From the IMG/VR virus record IMGVR_UViG_3300025806_000079, positions 1-37,221 of that record: a stretch of 37,221 nucleotides of DNA. One strand, written 5' to 3'. The position numbers and the translations under genes are program-made. The notes below the pieces were generated by a model that saw only the letters and a list, made by a program, of their open reading frames with translations, was not told the origin of the DNA and ran no database searches. Origin of the DNA: a virus. This document shows, one piece after another, positions 19,294-25,652 of the stretch; the stretch's first letter is position 1, and every line of letters starts with the position of its first letter.

Positions 19294-19294
19294 A

Positions 19295-20206
19295 TTACGT
19301 TCCTAACAGCGTTCTTGAGGCATATTGCCCTTGTCCGCTTGCGCCTGTTGATGAAGATGCGGCTCTCCCGCGTTGTCTAGCCGAACGGGTTTGCTCACTA
19401 ACTATATTTGCAATTTGCGTTTCAAGAGCGGATTTTTGATTGGGCGCGGTAGCGGCTACTTGATTTGGTTTAGAAACTGTTTCAGGTGATTTATCAATAA
19501 TATTATTATCTAATCCACCACCCCCAAAAGGGTTAGTACCACCAGATTTTCCGTCTGTTGGTGTAAACCCATCAAACGTTTTAGAACCCAGTGCATAGTC
19601 CGTGTTGACATCAATTGCGCGTCCCGCAGCTATTGCGCCGGGTATTGGGGTAGCAGCGCCTACCATAGTTGCAAAACCAACTTTAGTTGCGCTGGCTACA
19701 CCGGGGCGACCACCTTTAATTCCTATACCTTCACTTTTAAGACCTAGTAAACCTTCTGTTGCAGGTGTAACACTAGCGCCTCCAGTGTCGCCTACTAATT
19801 CTTCTGCTTTATTTAAACCTTTAGCTTGAGCGTCTACCCGCGCTTGTTCTTCTTCTGTTAAACTTCCGCTGCCGGGTAAACCTAAAGTACCCAACAACGC
19901 GCTTTTGCCAGCTAACGCGGCTTGCCTAGATAATGAACTTCTAGGTGAGTTTAAAGGTGATGTTAAATCTACAGGCTTGCCTAGTGCTGGTGCTGGTGTT
20001 CCAAGCAAGTCTGCGTTGGCTCCACCTTTTAAAACGTCGTCGCCGCCGTTGTCATTAATTGTGCCATTACCTGCTCCGGTAATAGACGGTCCACGGCCCG
20101 CGTCAAACCCAGTTGGTTGTTGTGCTGGCGGTGCGCTGAACGCCCTAAAGCTATCCACCTTTGTCTGGGTGTCATTGCCGCCCCCACCTGTTGCTTCACC
20201 ACCCAT
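19295..20206 (-). CDS. Low-complexity virion-region protein (303 aa)
   Basis: Gly/Ala/Ser/Thr-rich, largely disordered, encoded between a 70-aa protein and portal with TAATG and TAATATG junctions. No catalytic motif is visible. Hydrophobic stretches such as VGFATMVGAATPIPGAIAAG are too small-residue-rich to call membrane spans. Its C-terminus (RQRGRAASSSTGASGQG, ending RTLLGT) strongly echoes the C-terminus of the upstream 70-aa protein (ARSGRASTILTSGQG, ending KTLLGTA). Both may carry the same assembly or targeting tag. Function unknown; a structural role is likely from position. Confidence 0.55.
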   Translation of the reverse strand: MGGEATGGGGNDTQTKVDSFRAFSAPPAQQPTGFDAGRGPSITGAGNGTINDNGGDDVLKGGANADLLGTPAPALGKPVDLTSPLNSPRSSLSRQAALAGKSALLGTLGLPGSGSLTEEEQARVDAQAKGLNKAEELVGDTGGASVTPATEGLLGLKSEGIGIKGGRPGVASATKVGFATMVGAATPIPGAIAAGRAIDVNTDYALGSKTFDGFTPTDGKSGGTNPFGGGGLDNNIIDKSPETVSKPNQVAATAPNQKSALETQIANIVSEQTRSARQRGRAASSSTGASGQGQYASRTLLGT

Positions 20207-20418
20207 TACGCGGTTCCTAGCAAAGTCTTAGTCGTAGACGGTGTCTCATCGGTCACACCCTGACCACTTGTTAGGATAGTACTGGCGCGACCTGACCTTG
20301 CCGCCAAACGTCTGCGGGCGTCTATCGCAGCCCCTTGAACATCAGGGTCCGAACGCGTTGGTGGGGGTGGCGCAGGTGCGGGCGCAGGAATTGAAGGGGA
20401 ACTAAATATACCGCCCAT
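20206..20418 (-). CDS. Small Pro-rich conserved phage protein (70 aa)
   Basis: Start ATG 20418 is chosen over longer readings because GGAGAGACAACT gives a good ribosome site and the product then begins MGGIFSSPSIPAPAPAPPPP. This is the typical opening of a short protein found between terminase and portal in many podo- and siphophages. The second half (DPDVQGAAIDARRRLAARSG, then RASTILTSGQG, then TKTLLGTA) is its conserved part. It is the first gene after a terminator and candidate promoter. The role is unknown; it may be a head-assembly accessory. Confidence 0.65.
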   Translation of the reverse strand: MGGIFSSPSIPAPAPAPPPPTRSDPDVQGAAIDARRRLAARSGRASTILTSGQGVTDETPSTTKTLLGTA

Positions 20419-20438
20419 AGTTGTCTCTCCATAATAAC

Positions 20439-20467
20439 ATAATACTAATTTCTGAACGCTAACACAA
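20439..20467 (-). promoter_or_regulatory. Candidate sigma-70 promoter for the virion operon
   Basis: On the minus strand TTGTGT (20467-20462) and TATTAT (20444-20439) are separated by 17 bp, about 20 bp upstream of the 70-aa gene. The -35 overlaps the T-run of the terminase terminator, an arrangement expected where one operon ends and another begins. The -10 is good; the -35 matches only TTG. Confidence 0.4.
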
Positions 20468-20494
20468 AAAAGTACTCCGGCGCAAGGCCGGAGT
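20466..20494 (-). terminator. Rho-independent terminator after terminase large subunit
   Basis: An 8-bp GC-rich stem, ACTCCGGC / GCCGGAGT (20474-20481 and 20487-20494), has a 5-nt loop and is followed on the minus strand by ACTTTTTTG. It lies 46 bp past the terminase stop. A GTTTAAAC site (20497-20504) sits immediately upstream of the stem. Confidence 0.8.
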
Positions 20495-20539
20495 AAGTTT
20501 AAACAGGGAGGTGTAAAACGAAAGGGGGGTATCGCTTTA

Positions 20540-22069
20540 CTATCCAAACATATCATAATCCATATCATTTGCAACCTGTCTTCTTCTACTGCGCCCTGTC
20601 GTCGCGTCTGTTCTACCTATTACACGACTAAACGTCACAGCTAACGCATCTGCAAAGTCAGGGCTGGCGTGTCCGCGTTTCTTCATTTTCTCTTTAGGCT
20701 CCAGCTTGAGCTGGCCTTTAAGATTAAAGTCATACATCGGCCCACACAGGTCATCCGCAAGTTCTTTTATAGCTGGCAGTGACGCGGTTGGTAGCCAATC
20801 TCTAACCCGCCCCCACATCTCTGTCCGGTGGTTGGCATACGCATCTTTATCCTGCGCGCCGCCCCCTGTCTTAACCTCTATAATATTAAAGTTATTATCT
20901 TTTAGCACGTCTACAACACCGCCGCCTACCCCATCACCCTCAACAAACACCGCGTTTGGTTTATACTTCTCAATCCCACGCGCTACGTGTTCCGCAAGCT
21001 CTGTTATGCTACAACTCTTATACCGCTCGAACGGTATGGACGATGCGTCTCGCCCTATGCGGTATGCTATTACCGCACTATCATCCCCGTACCGTGCCGG
21101 GTCTACACCCATAACTAACGCCGCGCCGGGGTCATCAACCGCTTCACGCGCTATTGCATCGTCTACATCCCCTCGACCTATAAACTGATAATCCCCCTGA
21201 CGTGGGAACTTCCCATACACCTCAACTCTGGCTTGGTCGGAGTCCTCGCCGTACTGAGATATGATGTCATTATACAGCGTGTGGTCGTTCTCATTAACAC
21301 TTCTGCCGTCTATCGTTTCGTTATTCCACTGGTCCCTGTTCCCGTGGAAACATTCAAAGAACTCACCACTGGGGTTTCTTGGATTAGAGATAGCAATCCA
21401 GAACCTATGTGTTGTCTTGTCTGTAAAATACCCTTGCGCCACGGGCCAGATAGCTGAGTGGATGCCGCTTGCCTCATCAAATAAAACCGCCATCCCCATC
21501 TGTGAGTGGATACCCGCATAGGCGTCTGGCGCTTCTTCTGACCACAGCCGTGCTTGGATATACCAGTACGCATCATCATAACCCGTTGTTGCTTTAAGAG
21601 CTTCAATTAACCATTCCGCAGGTCTAAGAGACATTGCGTTGTGTTCAAACCACCTGCTGTTAATACTCATCGTTGCCCACTTCCTAATCTCAGGAAACGT
21701 TGTGGACTTGAGTTGCTGCTCCGTGTTCGCTGACACAATAACGGTGCTAGACGGTAAACAAGAAAACAACCAGATGCTAATCCAAGCAAGGAATGCTGAC
21801 TTCCCAATCCCACGCCCTGACGCTCTTGCGAGTTTCATAAGCTCTGGCACATTACCGTGTGTTACTTTTCGATTGTTCTCTAAAATGTGGTCGCGCATTT
21901 GAGAAAGCGCCTTGCGTTGCCAATCACGCGGTCCATCGTGATTAGCAAGGGGTGTGTTGGGTTGTCCCCACGGGAATGCGTACAGCACAAACCCAAGCGG
22001 ATCATCTTTAAAACTGAACAGCTTGAGCATTAACTGTTCCTCTTGGGGGTGTGCTTCTTGTTTAGCCAT
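20540..22069 (-). CDS. terL: Terminase large subunit
   Basis: 509 residues of DNA-packaging motor. ATPase Walker A is SGRGIGKS (84-91). The Walker B strand is MAVLFDEASG, with coupling-type residues in WIAISNPRNPSGEFF. The C-terminal RNase H-like nuclease shows its acidic sites in VMGVDPARYGDDSAV, FVEGDGVGGGVVD and SPDFADALAV. It translocates DNA through the portal and cuts concatemers. RBS AGGAAAAATAA precedes ATG 22069. An AT hairpin and an odd 220-bp gap lie between it and the presumed small subunit. Confidence 0.93.
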   Translation of the reverse strand: MAKQEAHPQEEQLMLKLFSFKDDPLGFVLYAFPWGQPNTPLANHDGPRDWQRKALSQMRDHILENNRKVTHGNVPELMKLARASGRGIGKSAFLAWISIWLFSCLPSSTVIVSANTEQQLKSTTFPEIRKWATMSINSRWFEHNAMSLRPAEWLIEALKATTGYDDAYWYIQARLWSEEAPDAYAGIHSQMGMAVLFDEASGIHSAIWPVAQGYFTDKTTHRFWIAISNPRNPSGEFFECFHGNRDQWNNETIDGRSVNENDHTLYNDIISQYGEDSDQARVEVYGKFPRQGDYQFIGRGDVDDAIAREAVDDPGAALVMGVDPARYGDDSAVIAYRIGRDASSIPFERYKSCSITELAEHVARGIEKYKPNAVFVEGDGVGGGVVDVLKDNNFNIIEVKTGGGAQDKDAYANHRTEMWGRVRDWLPTASLPAIKELADDLCGPMYDFNLKGQLKLEPKEKMKKRGHASPDFADALAVTFSRVIGRTDATTGRSRRRQVANDMDYDMFG

Positions 22070-22289
22070 TTATTTTTCCTAAAAAAAAATTTTCTGAAAA
22101 TTTTTACGTGTAGGGCGTTGGACAGGTCCAGAGACAGAGGCGCGCGGGAAAATCTGGGGGTGGGGGTGGGTGTACCCCCTATCACGCCTAGAACGAAACA
22201 CGTAAAACCGTAGCACGTTTAAACGTCTTGCGCTGCTAGTTATCGCATAACGTATATTATGGAAAGTCAAAACGTGAAACATAAACACG
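22070..22289. other. Intergenic region between small and large terminase genes
   Basis: 220 bp without a convincing gene. It contains a 9-bp A/T stem-loop (22085-22105, AAAAATTTT/AAAATTTTT, loop CTG) in the leader of terminase large subunit. A four-run guanine tract fitting G3+N1-7 lies at 22146-22170. A GTTTAAACGTCTTG copy (22217-22230) and a GTTAT/ATAAC inverted repeat just after it complete the visible structure. Packaging sites often lie near the small terminase gene, so a recognition site here is possible. A 69-codon frame through the region has odd composition and no RBS. Confidence 0.45.
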
Positions 22290-22634
22290 CTAAGTCTTTG
22301 ATTTCATTGGGTTATTATCCATAGGTTGAATATCGCTTACTACTTGCTCAACTATAACGGTATTAGATTGTTCGTGTTCTATTGTATCGGGTGCGTTTAA
22401 ACGTTGCACGTTTGTGTCTGCTAATTGCATCATTGCCGCTAGATCAATCTTGTGAGTTACAGCGATAGCGACGGTGGCAGGTATCAAACGCCCTAATAAG
22501 CCACAAAACGTTTTTGGGTCTTCGCCAGCAACATGAACCAAATAATCAACACCGCCAGACCTTTCAAACGCTAATTCTAACGCGTCTTTCATACTCTTAT
22601 TAAACTTATTTTGTGAACCTTTTGTACGCGCCAT
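22290..22634 (-). CDS. Probable terminase small subunit
   Basis: 114 residues. The front (RTKGSQNKFNKSMKDALELA, then GGVDYLVHVAGEDPKTFCGL, then LGRLIPATV) matches a protein commonly encoded just upstream of large terminase and often annotated as small terminase. The basic N-terminus suits DNA recognition. The C-terminal third is polar and variable. A TATAAT box lies 43 bp upstream. The large-subunit gene follows after 220 bp. The assignment relies on synteny and family resemblance; no helix-turn-helix could be confirmed. Confidence 0.6.
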   Translation of the reverse strand: MARTKGSQNKFNKSMKDALELAFERSGGVDYLVHVAGEDPKTFCGLLGRLIPATVAIAVTHKIDLAAMMQLADTNVQRLNAPDTIEHEQSNTVIVEQVVSDIQPMDNNPMKSKT

Positions 22635-22676
22635 AAATCACCATTGTTTATTTTTACCATTTTGATATGCGGTATT

Positions 22677-22682
22677 ATTATA
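22677..22682 (-). promoter_or_regulatory. Candidate -10 box for the packaging operon
   Basis: A perfect TATAAT lies on the minus strand, 43 bp upstream of ATG 22634, in the divergent region shared with the plus-strand early genes. No clear -35 is found at 16-18 bp, so it may need an activator or be fortuitous. Confidence 0.35.
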
Positions 22683-22710
22683 CCCCAAACAATTAAATGC
22701 AATTTATTTT

Positions 22711-22797
22711 GTTTAAACGTCTTGTATAACAGGACAGGACGTCCTATGTAATAGTTATACATTAATTAACTCAGTCTTTTGAAAGGGTCTTTTACTC
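22711..22797 (+). promoter_or_regulatory. Early promoter with palindromic operator
   Basis: TTGTAT (22722-22727) and TATGTA (22745-22750) have 17-bp spacing. A perfect 10-bp palindrome, AGGACGTCCT (22736-22745), sits in the spacer. An inverted repeat GTATAAC/GTTATAC (22724-22730, 22754-22760) flanks it. A GTTTAAACGTCTTG copy begins at 22711. The first gene starts at 22798 after a GAAAGGG ribosome site. A repressor bound at the palindrome would block polymerase. The candidate repressor is the XRE-type protein at the end of this gene run. Promoter matches are moderate. Confidence 0.45.
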
Positions 22798-23031
22798 ATG
22801 TTAAATAAATCCACACTACCTTTATCTACGGTTCTAAATAACTGGTGGGCGCTAGATGATTATGATTTCATTTTATCAACAGGTGATGTTATCACTGCAC
22901 ATTTAGAGCATCGTGATGTTGTTCGGGTTCGCCACATTAAAAACCAAACAGCTGCAACCATGTTTTTAACACCTGATTTTCTAGCGCAACCCATTACATT
23001 GGTTTTAACTCCTGAAACTGAAATTGATTAA
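22798..23031 (+). CDS. Hypothetical early protein (77 aa)
   Basis: First gene of the plus-strand early run, with RBS TTGAAAGGG before ATG 22798. The product is soluble (SGDVITAHLEHRDVVRVRHI, then TMFLTPDFLAQPITLVL), beta-prone and mildly acidic at the end. No family is recognised. Being first after the promoter, it would be among the earliest products, a typical spot for host take-over or anti-defence proteins; that is inference. Confidence 0.6.
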   Translation: MLNKSTLPLSTVLNNWWALDDYDFILSTGDVITAHLEHRDVVRVRHIKNQTAATMFLTPDFLAQPITLVLTPETEID

Positions 23032-23040
23032 TCAAAATAC

Positions 23041-23058
23041 GATCTTGAAAGGATCACA
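23041..23058 (+). repeat. Leader repeat copy 1 carrying the ribosome site
   Basis: GATCTTGAAAGGATCACA, identical to copies at 23733-23750 and 24683-24700, each just before a start codon. The AAAGGA core sits in an imperfect GATC-to-GATC palindrome that could hide it in a small hairpin. Here the spacing to ATG 23066 is longer (12 nt) than at the other copies (8 nt). Confidence 0.8.
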
Positions 23059-23065
23059 CCCAAAA

Positions 23066-23665
23066 ATGAATATCATTCACTCAACAAAAGAACAGTGGTT
23101 ATCCAACGCGGTTTTAGAATTAGAAAACGAATTCAATCTTGAAGGCCTTCATATGCCCGCAAAATGGCGCATCTCGTCGGGCTTTCCTTCTAAGGGCGGA
23201 CTAGCTGCAAAGAAAAGAACAATAGGTCAGTGTTGGTCACCAGAAGCTTCAAAAGACGGTACGACAGAAATCATCATCTCAATTACGCAAGATGATGAAA
23301 CAAAAATACTTGGCGTTATAGCTCATGAAATGTGCCACGCGGTTTTAGGTATTAAAGCGGGCCATGGTCCACTATTCAAGAAACTAGCAAACTCAATAGG
23401 TTTAGTTGGCAAAATGACAGCGACAGAAGAAAGCGAAATCTTTTTTGATCGTATCGTTGCAATGTTGGGGCGTTTGGGTGGTTTCCCACACGCGGCGTTG
23501 GACGCGTCAATCGGTATCAAAAAACAATCAACGCGGATGATTAAAGTAACGTGTAACGATGAAATGGTGGGTTTAGACTGTGGAATGATTTTCAGAACAT
23601 CCGCAAAATGGACCGAAAATACTTTACAATGCCCACGGTGCAAAAGTGATACGACAATTGGTTAA
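23066..23665 (+). CDS. SprT-like zinc metalloprotease
   Basis: 199 residues from ATG 23066, preferred over an upstream TTG (23024) because the leader repeat with its ribosome site directly precedes it. Zinc-protease motif HEMCH is at 87-91 with a third ligand candidate at His100 (GHGPLFKKLA), the SprT/Spartan layout. A C-terminal zinc ribbon has cysteines 163, 172, 189 and 192. In cells this family cleaves proteins cross-linked to or bound on DNA. A phage copy among early genes may remove host or defence proteins from DNA, which is inference. All catalytic residues appear intact. Confidence 0.8.
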   Translation: MNIIHSTKEQWLSNAVLELENEFNLEGLHMPAKWRISSGFPSKGGLAAKKRTIGQCWSPEASKDGTTEIIISITQDDETKILGVIAHEMCHAVLGIKAGHGPLFKKLANSIGLVGKMTATEESEIFFDRIVAMLGRLGGFPHAALDASIGIKKQSTRMIKVTCNDEMVGLDCGMIFRTSAKWTENTLQCPRCKSDTTIG

Positions 23666-23680
23666 CTGATTAGTTCTAAA

Positions 23681-23725
23681 TGGCACCGTTTAAACGCACG
23701 GTGTCATTAAGAAACAATCGGTTTC
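23681..23725 (+). other. Paired hairpins in leader cassette 1
   Basis: Stem TGGCACCGT / ACGGTGTCA (23681-23689, 23698-23706; one G-T pair) has GTTTAAAC across the loop edge. It is followed by GAAAC/GTTTC (23711-23715, 23721-23725), then the leader repeat and the next start. There is no T-run, so it is more likely an RNA processing or stability element than a strong terminator. Confidence 0.5.
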
Positions 23726-23732
23726 AATTAAT

Positions 23733-23750
23733 GATCTTGAAAGGATCACA
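23733..23750 (+). repeat. Leader repeat copy 2 carrying the ribosome site
   Basis: Exact copy of the 18-bp leader at 23041. Its AAAGGA lies 8 bases before ATG 23753. Confidence 0.85.
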
Positions 23751-23752
23751 CA

Positions 23753-23956
23753 ATGATTAAGAAAATAGCGGTTTTAAGTTTTTTATGTTTTGGCAGCGTC
23801 CTATTTTTAATGGGCGTGTGGGCTATTGAATTCATGCGGACCACCACTATTAGCCACATGACACCACACGACTGGTTGCAAGCGGTTACTATGGTTTTAA
23901 TCCCAATGTTGAGCGGGTTATTTTTCATACTTGTTTCGGTTTTCCATAGTAACTAA
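23753..23956 (+). CDS. Small two-span membrane protein (67 aa)
   Basis: Two hydrophobic segments at about residues 4-27 (IAVLSFLCFGSVLFLMGVWA) and 43-64 (AVTMVLIPMLSGLFFILVSV) are joined by a polar loop (RTTTISHMTPHDW). Lysines near the N-terminus suggest an N-in, C-in topology. It is preceded by leader repeat 2. Phage early membrane proteins of this size include superinfection-exclusion factors and host-energy modulators, but nothing specific identifies this one. Confidence 0.65.
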   Translation: MIKKIAVLSFLCFGSVLFLMGVWAIEFMRTTTISHMTPHDWLQAVTMVLIPMLSGLFFILVSVFHSN

Positions 23957-23975
23957 TTTTTGAAAGGGTTTTATT

Positions 23976-24290
23976 ATGTTAAAACAATTACCATACGAAG
24001 CGGTCAAAAACGAATTAGATTATTTGCAGTCAATTGATCCAAACGCGCCGGGTAAAACATTCAACCACTCGAGCCATACGTTCGCTCAATACGCAAATAT
24101 GCAAGCAAATCATTTCCTTTATTCTGGGTATCGGATATCTGCAATGGATGCTTTACAAGTTCGCGACATCGCAAAACCTGATTTTCGTTCGCATTATAGA
24201 GTGGTTCCCGGTTTCAGTGTCTATAAAACATTTGTTTTTGTTTCCGATTGTTATGTTGAATTACAAAATGAGTTGAGGGAAACACTATGA
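23976..24290 (+). CDS. Hypothetical early protein (104 aa)
   Basis: Soluble, Tyr/Phe-rich protein (HTFAQYANMQANHFLYSGYR, then AMDALQVRDIAKPDFRSHYR) with RBS TTGAAAGGG before ATG 23976. No recognised family. Its stop overlaps the start of the next tiny gene as ATGA at 24287, so the two are coupled. Confidence 0.6.
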   Translation: MLKQLPYEAVKNELDYLQSIDPNAPGKTFNHSSHTFAQYANMQANHFLYSGYRISAMDALQVRDIAKPDFRSHYRVVPGFSVYKTFVFVSDCYVELQNELRETL

Positions 24291-24358
24291 ACAACTTAGC
24301 ATCCTGCGCCATTGCACTTTGCACCGTATTATTTGCACTAATATTGATAGGGGTCTAA
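24287..24358 (+). CDS. 23-aa hydrophobic peptide
   Basis: ATG 24287 overlaps the upstream stop (ATGA). It encodes MNNLASCAIALCTVLFALIL then IGV, a single membrane span with two cysteines. The stop TAA is followed two bases later by the next start. The tight coupling supports a real micro-gene despite its size. The function cannot be inferred. Confidence 0.45.
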   Translation: MNNLASCAIALCTVLFALILIGV

Positions 24359-24360
24359 TC

Positions 24361-24621
24361 ATGAAAATTAAAGAAATTAAAAACGAACTTCGTATAGGCC
24401 AATGGTCTTGGCCCGGTGGATATCCTAAATACTTTATAACTGAGGATGGCGCAACGTTATCTTATAAAGCGGTTTATGATAATTTTAATTTAGTTTGCCA
24501 AGAACATTTAACAGACAATTGCACGGGTTGGCGGTTGGCGGGCGTGGATATTAATTGGGAAGATGAAAACCTGATTTGTGAACAAACAAACGAAAAAATA
24601 CAATCAGCATACGGGGAATAG
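24361..24621 (+). CDS. Hypothetical early protein (86 aa)
   Basis: Start ATG 24361 is chosen because AGGGG lies 7 bases upstream and it follows the previous stop by two bases. Trp/Tyr-rich and acidic (GQWSWPGGYPKYFITEDGA, then WRLAGVDINWEDENLICEQT). No family recognised. Ten bases after its stop begins the second hairpin cassette. Confidence 0.55.
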   Translation: MKIKEIKNELRIGQWSWPGGYPKYFITEDGATLSYKAVYDNFNLVCQEHLTDNCTGWRLAGVDINWEDENLICEQTNEKIQSAYGE

Positions 24622-24629
24622 TTTCCGCC

Positions 24630-24676
24630 TATGGCAGCGTTTAAACACGTTGCCATATGGGAAGCGATTTTGCTTC
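24630..24676 (+). other. Paired hairpins in leader cassette 2
   Basis: Stem TATGGCAGCGT / ACGTTGCCATA (24630-24640, 24647-24657; one G-T pair) has TTAAAC as loop, so GTTTAAAC forms its apex. It is followed by GAAGC/GCTTC (24661-24665, 24672-24676). The arrangement repeats cassette 1 with changed arms, so pairing rather than sequence is kept, which supports an RNA role. Confidence 0.55.
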
Positions 24677-24682
24677 TAATAT

Positions 24683-24700
24683 GATCTTGAAAGGATCACA
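24683..24700 (+). repeat. Leader repeat copy 3 carrying the ribosome site
   Basis: Exact copy of the 18-bp leader at 23041 and 23733. Its AAAGGA lies 8 bases before ATG 24703. Confidence 0.85.
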
Positions 24701-24702
24701 CC

Positions 24703-24846
24703 ATGCCAAGCTTTGAAATGATTATGCCAAACGGCAAAACTATTGATTTAACAAATAAGGTAAAAACCGCCAAAAACGATAAAGACATTAAAACCGCGTT
24801 GATTGACGCGTTGAAATCTGAAAGTAAAAAAGGGGCAGCAAAATGA
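24703..24846 (+). CDS. Hypothetical 47-aa protein
   Basis: Product begins MPSFEMIMPNGKTIDLTNKV and ends DALKSESKKGAAK. It is lysine-rich and probably alpha/beta. The leader repeat with its ribosome site sits 8 bases upstream, and the stop overlaps the next start as ATGA (24843-24846), which together make translation likely. No family recognised. Confidence 0.6.
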   Translation: MPSFEMIMPNGKTIDLTNKVKTAKNDKDIKTALIDALKSESKKGAAK

Positions 24847-25061
24847 GAAATACAAGAATTTGCACTCAGCAAAAATTGACGGCTCTTAAGAATAATTGGG
24901 TTGAGATTGTAAATATGTTTGTTCCAATAAAAAAAGACGGTACGCCAGATTTTAGAGCTAAACCTAAAAAAGGTCTCCGTTCAATTCACGTCCATAAAAA
25001 TGGACACAAGAAATATTACGCCGCAAGCGGCGCGCTTAAACTTGAAAGGTTTGTAAAATGA
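24843..25061 (+). CDS. Hypothetical basic protein (72 aa)
   Basis: Lysine/arginine-rich (FRAKPKKGLRSIHVHKNGHK, then KYYAASGALKLERF), suggesting nucleic-acid contact, with no recognised domain. Coupled at both ends by ATGA overlaps (24843-24846, 25058-25061). Its last codons contain CTTGAAAGG, the ribosome site of the next gene. Confidence 0.6.
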   Translation: MRNTRICTQQKLTALKNNWVEIVNMFVPIKKDGTPDFRAKPKKGLRSIHVHKNGHKKYYAASGALKLERFVK

Positions 25062-25360
25062 AAAATCAAGTAGAAACACGGGCGGCAATTCGCACAAAGT
25101 TTGTGGGTCCAACTAATACGCGGGGGCCACGTATATCAGTTTGCGATTATAAATACAGTGATACGCCAGCGCGTAGAATTTTTGTTAGTTGGGATTATTC
25201 ACTAGACATTAATGAAAATCACGCGGTTGCCGCTGAACAATGGGTATCAAAATTTCTTAATATTGGTGAACCGTTGATCAAAACCATTTTAGACCGGAAA
25301 GCATTGGTTTTTGATGGTTATTATTATTGGGCGTGGAATTTTAAAGAACAAACCGTTTAA
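25058..25360 (+). CDS. Conserved phage hypothetical protein (100 aa)
   Basis: Contains IRTKFVGPTNTRGPRISV and a later segment LDINENHAVAAEQWVSKFL, a pattern I recognise from short proteins in many phages and plasmids with no known function. The C-terminus is aromatic (DGYYYWAWNF). The stop codon TAA lies inside a GTTTAAAC site (25355-25362). A terminator follows. Confidence 0.6.
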   Translation: MKNQVETRAAIRTKFVGPTNTRGPRISVCDYKYSDTPARRIFVSWDYSLDINENHAVAAEQWVSKFLNIGEPLIKTILDRKALVFDGYYYWAWNFKEQTV

Positions 25361-25373
25361 ACACACTTCAAAT

Positions 25374-25405
25374 ACGCCCTACGTTCACGCGTAGGGCGTT
25401 TCTTT
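25374..25405 (+). terminator. Rho-independent terminator inside the early run
   Basis: A 10-bp stem, ACGCCCTACG / CGTAGGGCGT, with 6-nt loop TTCACG is followed by TTCTTT. It separates the early hypothetical genes from the XRE-type regulator, so the regulator would be made only by read-through or from its own start. Confidence 0.75.
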
Positions 25406-25420
25406 ATGAAAGGCTACCCT

Positions 25421-25624
25421 ATGACGCCCGAAAAACTAAAAGACGCACGTAGCACACTAAAAATGACCCAAAATCAACTTTCTGATTATTTAGGTATATC
25501 TGAACGCCAATACCGACGATATGAAACGGGTCACGCTGAAATTATCGGTCCGGTGCGAATCGTAATTGATATTTTGTTGACGCGTCGGATTCCTAAATTG
25601 AAATCTAAATTCAAAGCATCCTGA
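25421..25624 (+). CDS. XRE-family helix-turn-helix regulator (67 aa)
   Basis: Start ATG 25421 is preferred: GAAAGG lies 8 bases upstream and the product then begins MTPEKLKDARSTLKMTQNQL. The HTH is clear: LKMTQNQLSDYLGISERQYR then RYETGHAEI, the Cro/CI type. A basic C-terminus (RRIPKLKSKFKAS) follows. It sits between two terminators at the end of the early genes. A likely role is repressing early transcription, perhaps at the AGGACGTCCT palindrome in the early promoter. DNA-binding is well supported; the target is inference. Confidence 0.8.
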   Translation: MTPEKLKDARSTLKMTQNQLSDYLGISERQYRRYETGHAEIIGPVRIVIDILLTRRIPKLKSKFKAS

Positions 25625-25652
25625 TCGACAATCCAAAAAGTTACACCAAATT

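Noticed and set aside
20466-20504. Treating GTTTAAAC as a general part of terminators
   Set aside because: It adjoins the terminator at 20466 but is absent from those at 25653 and 35424, and most copies are inside genes.
22079-22288. A 69-codon minus-strand frame between terminase genes
   Set aside because: No ribosome site, unusual Phe/Arg/His composition, and it runs through the G-rich tract and AT hairpin. Better treated as non-coding.
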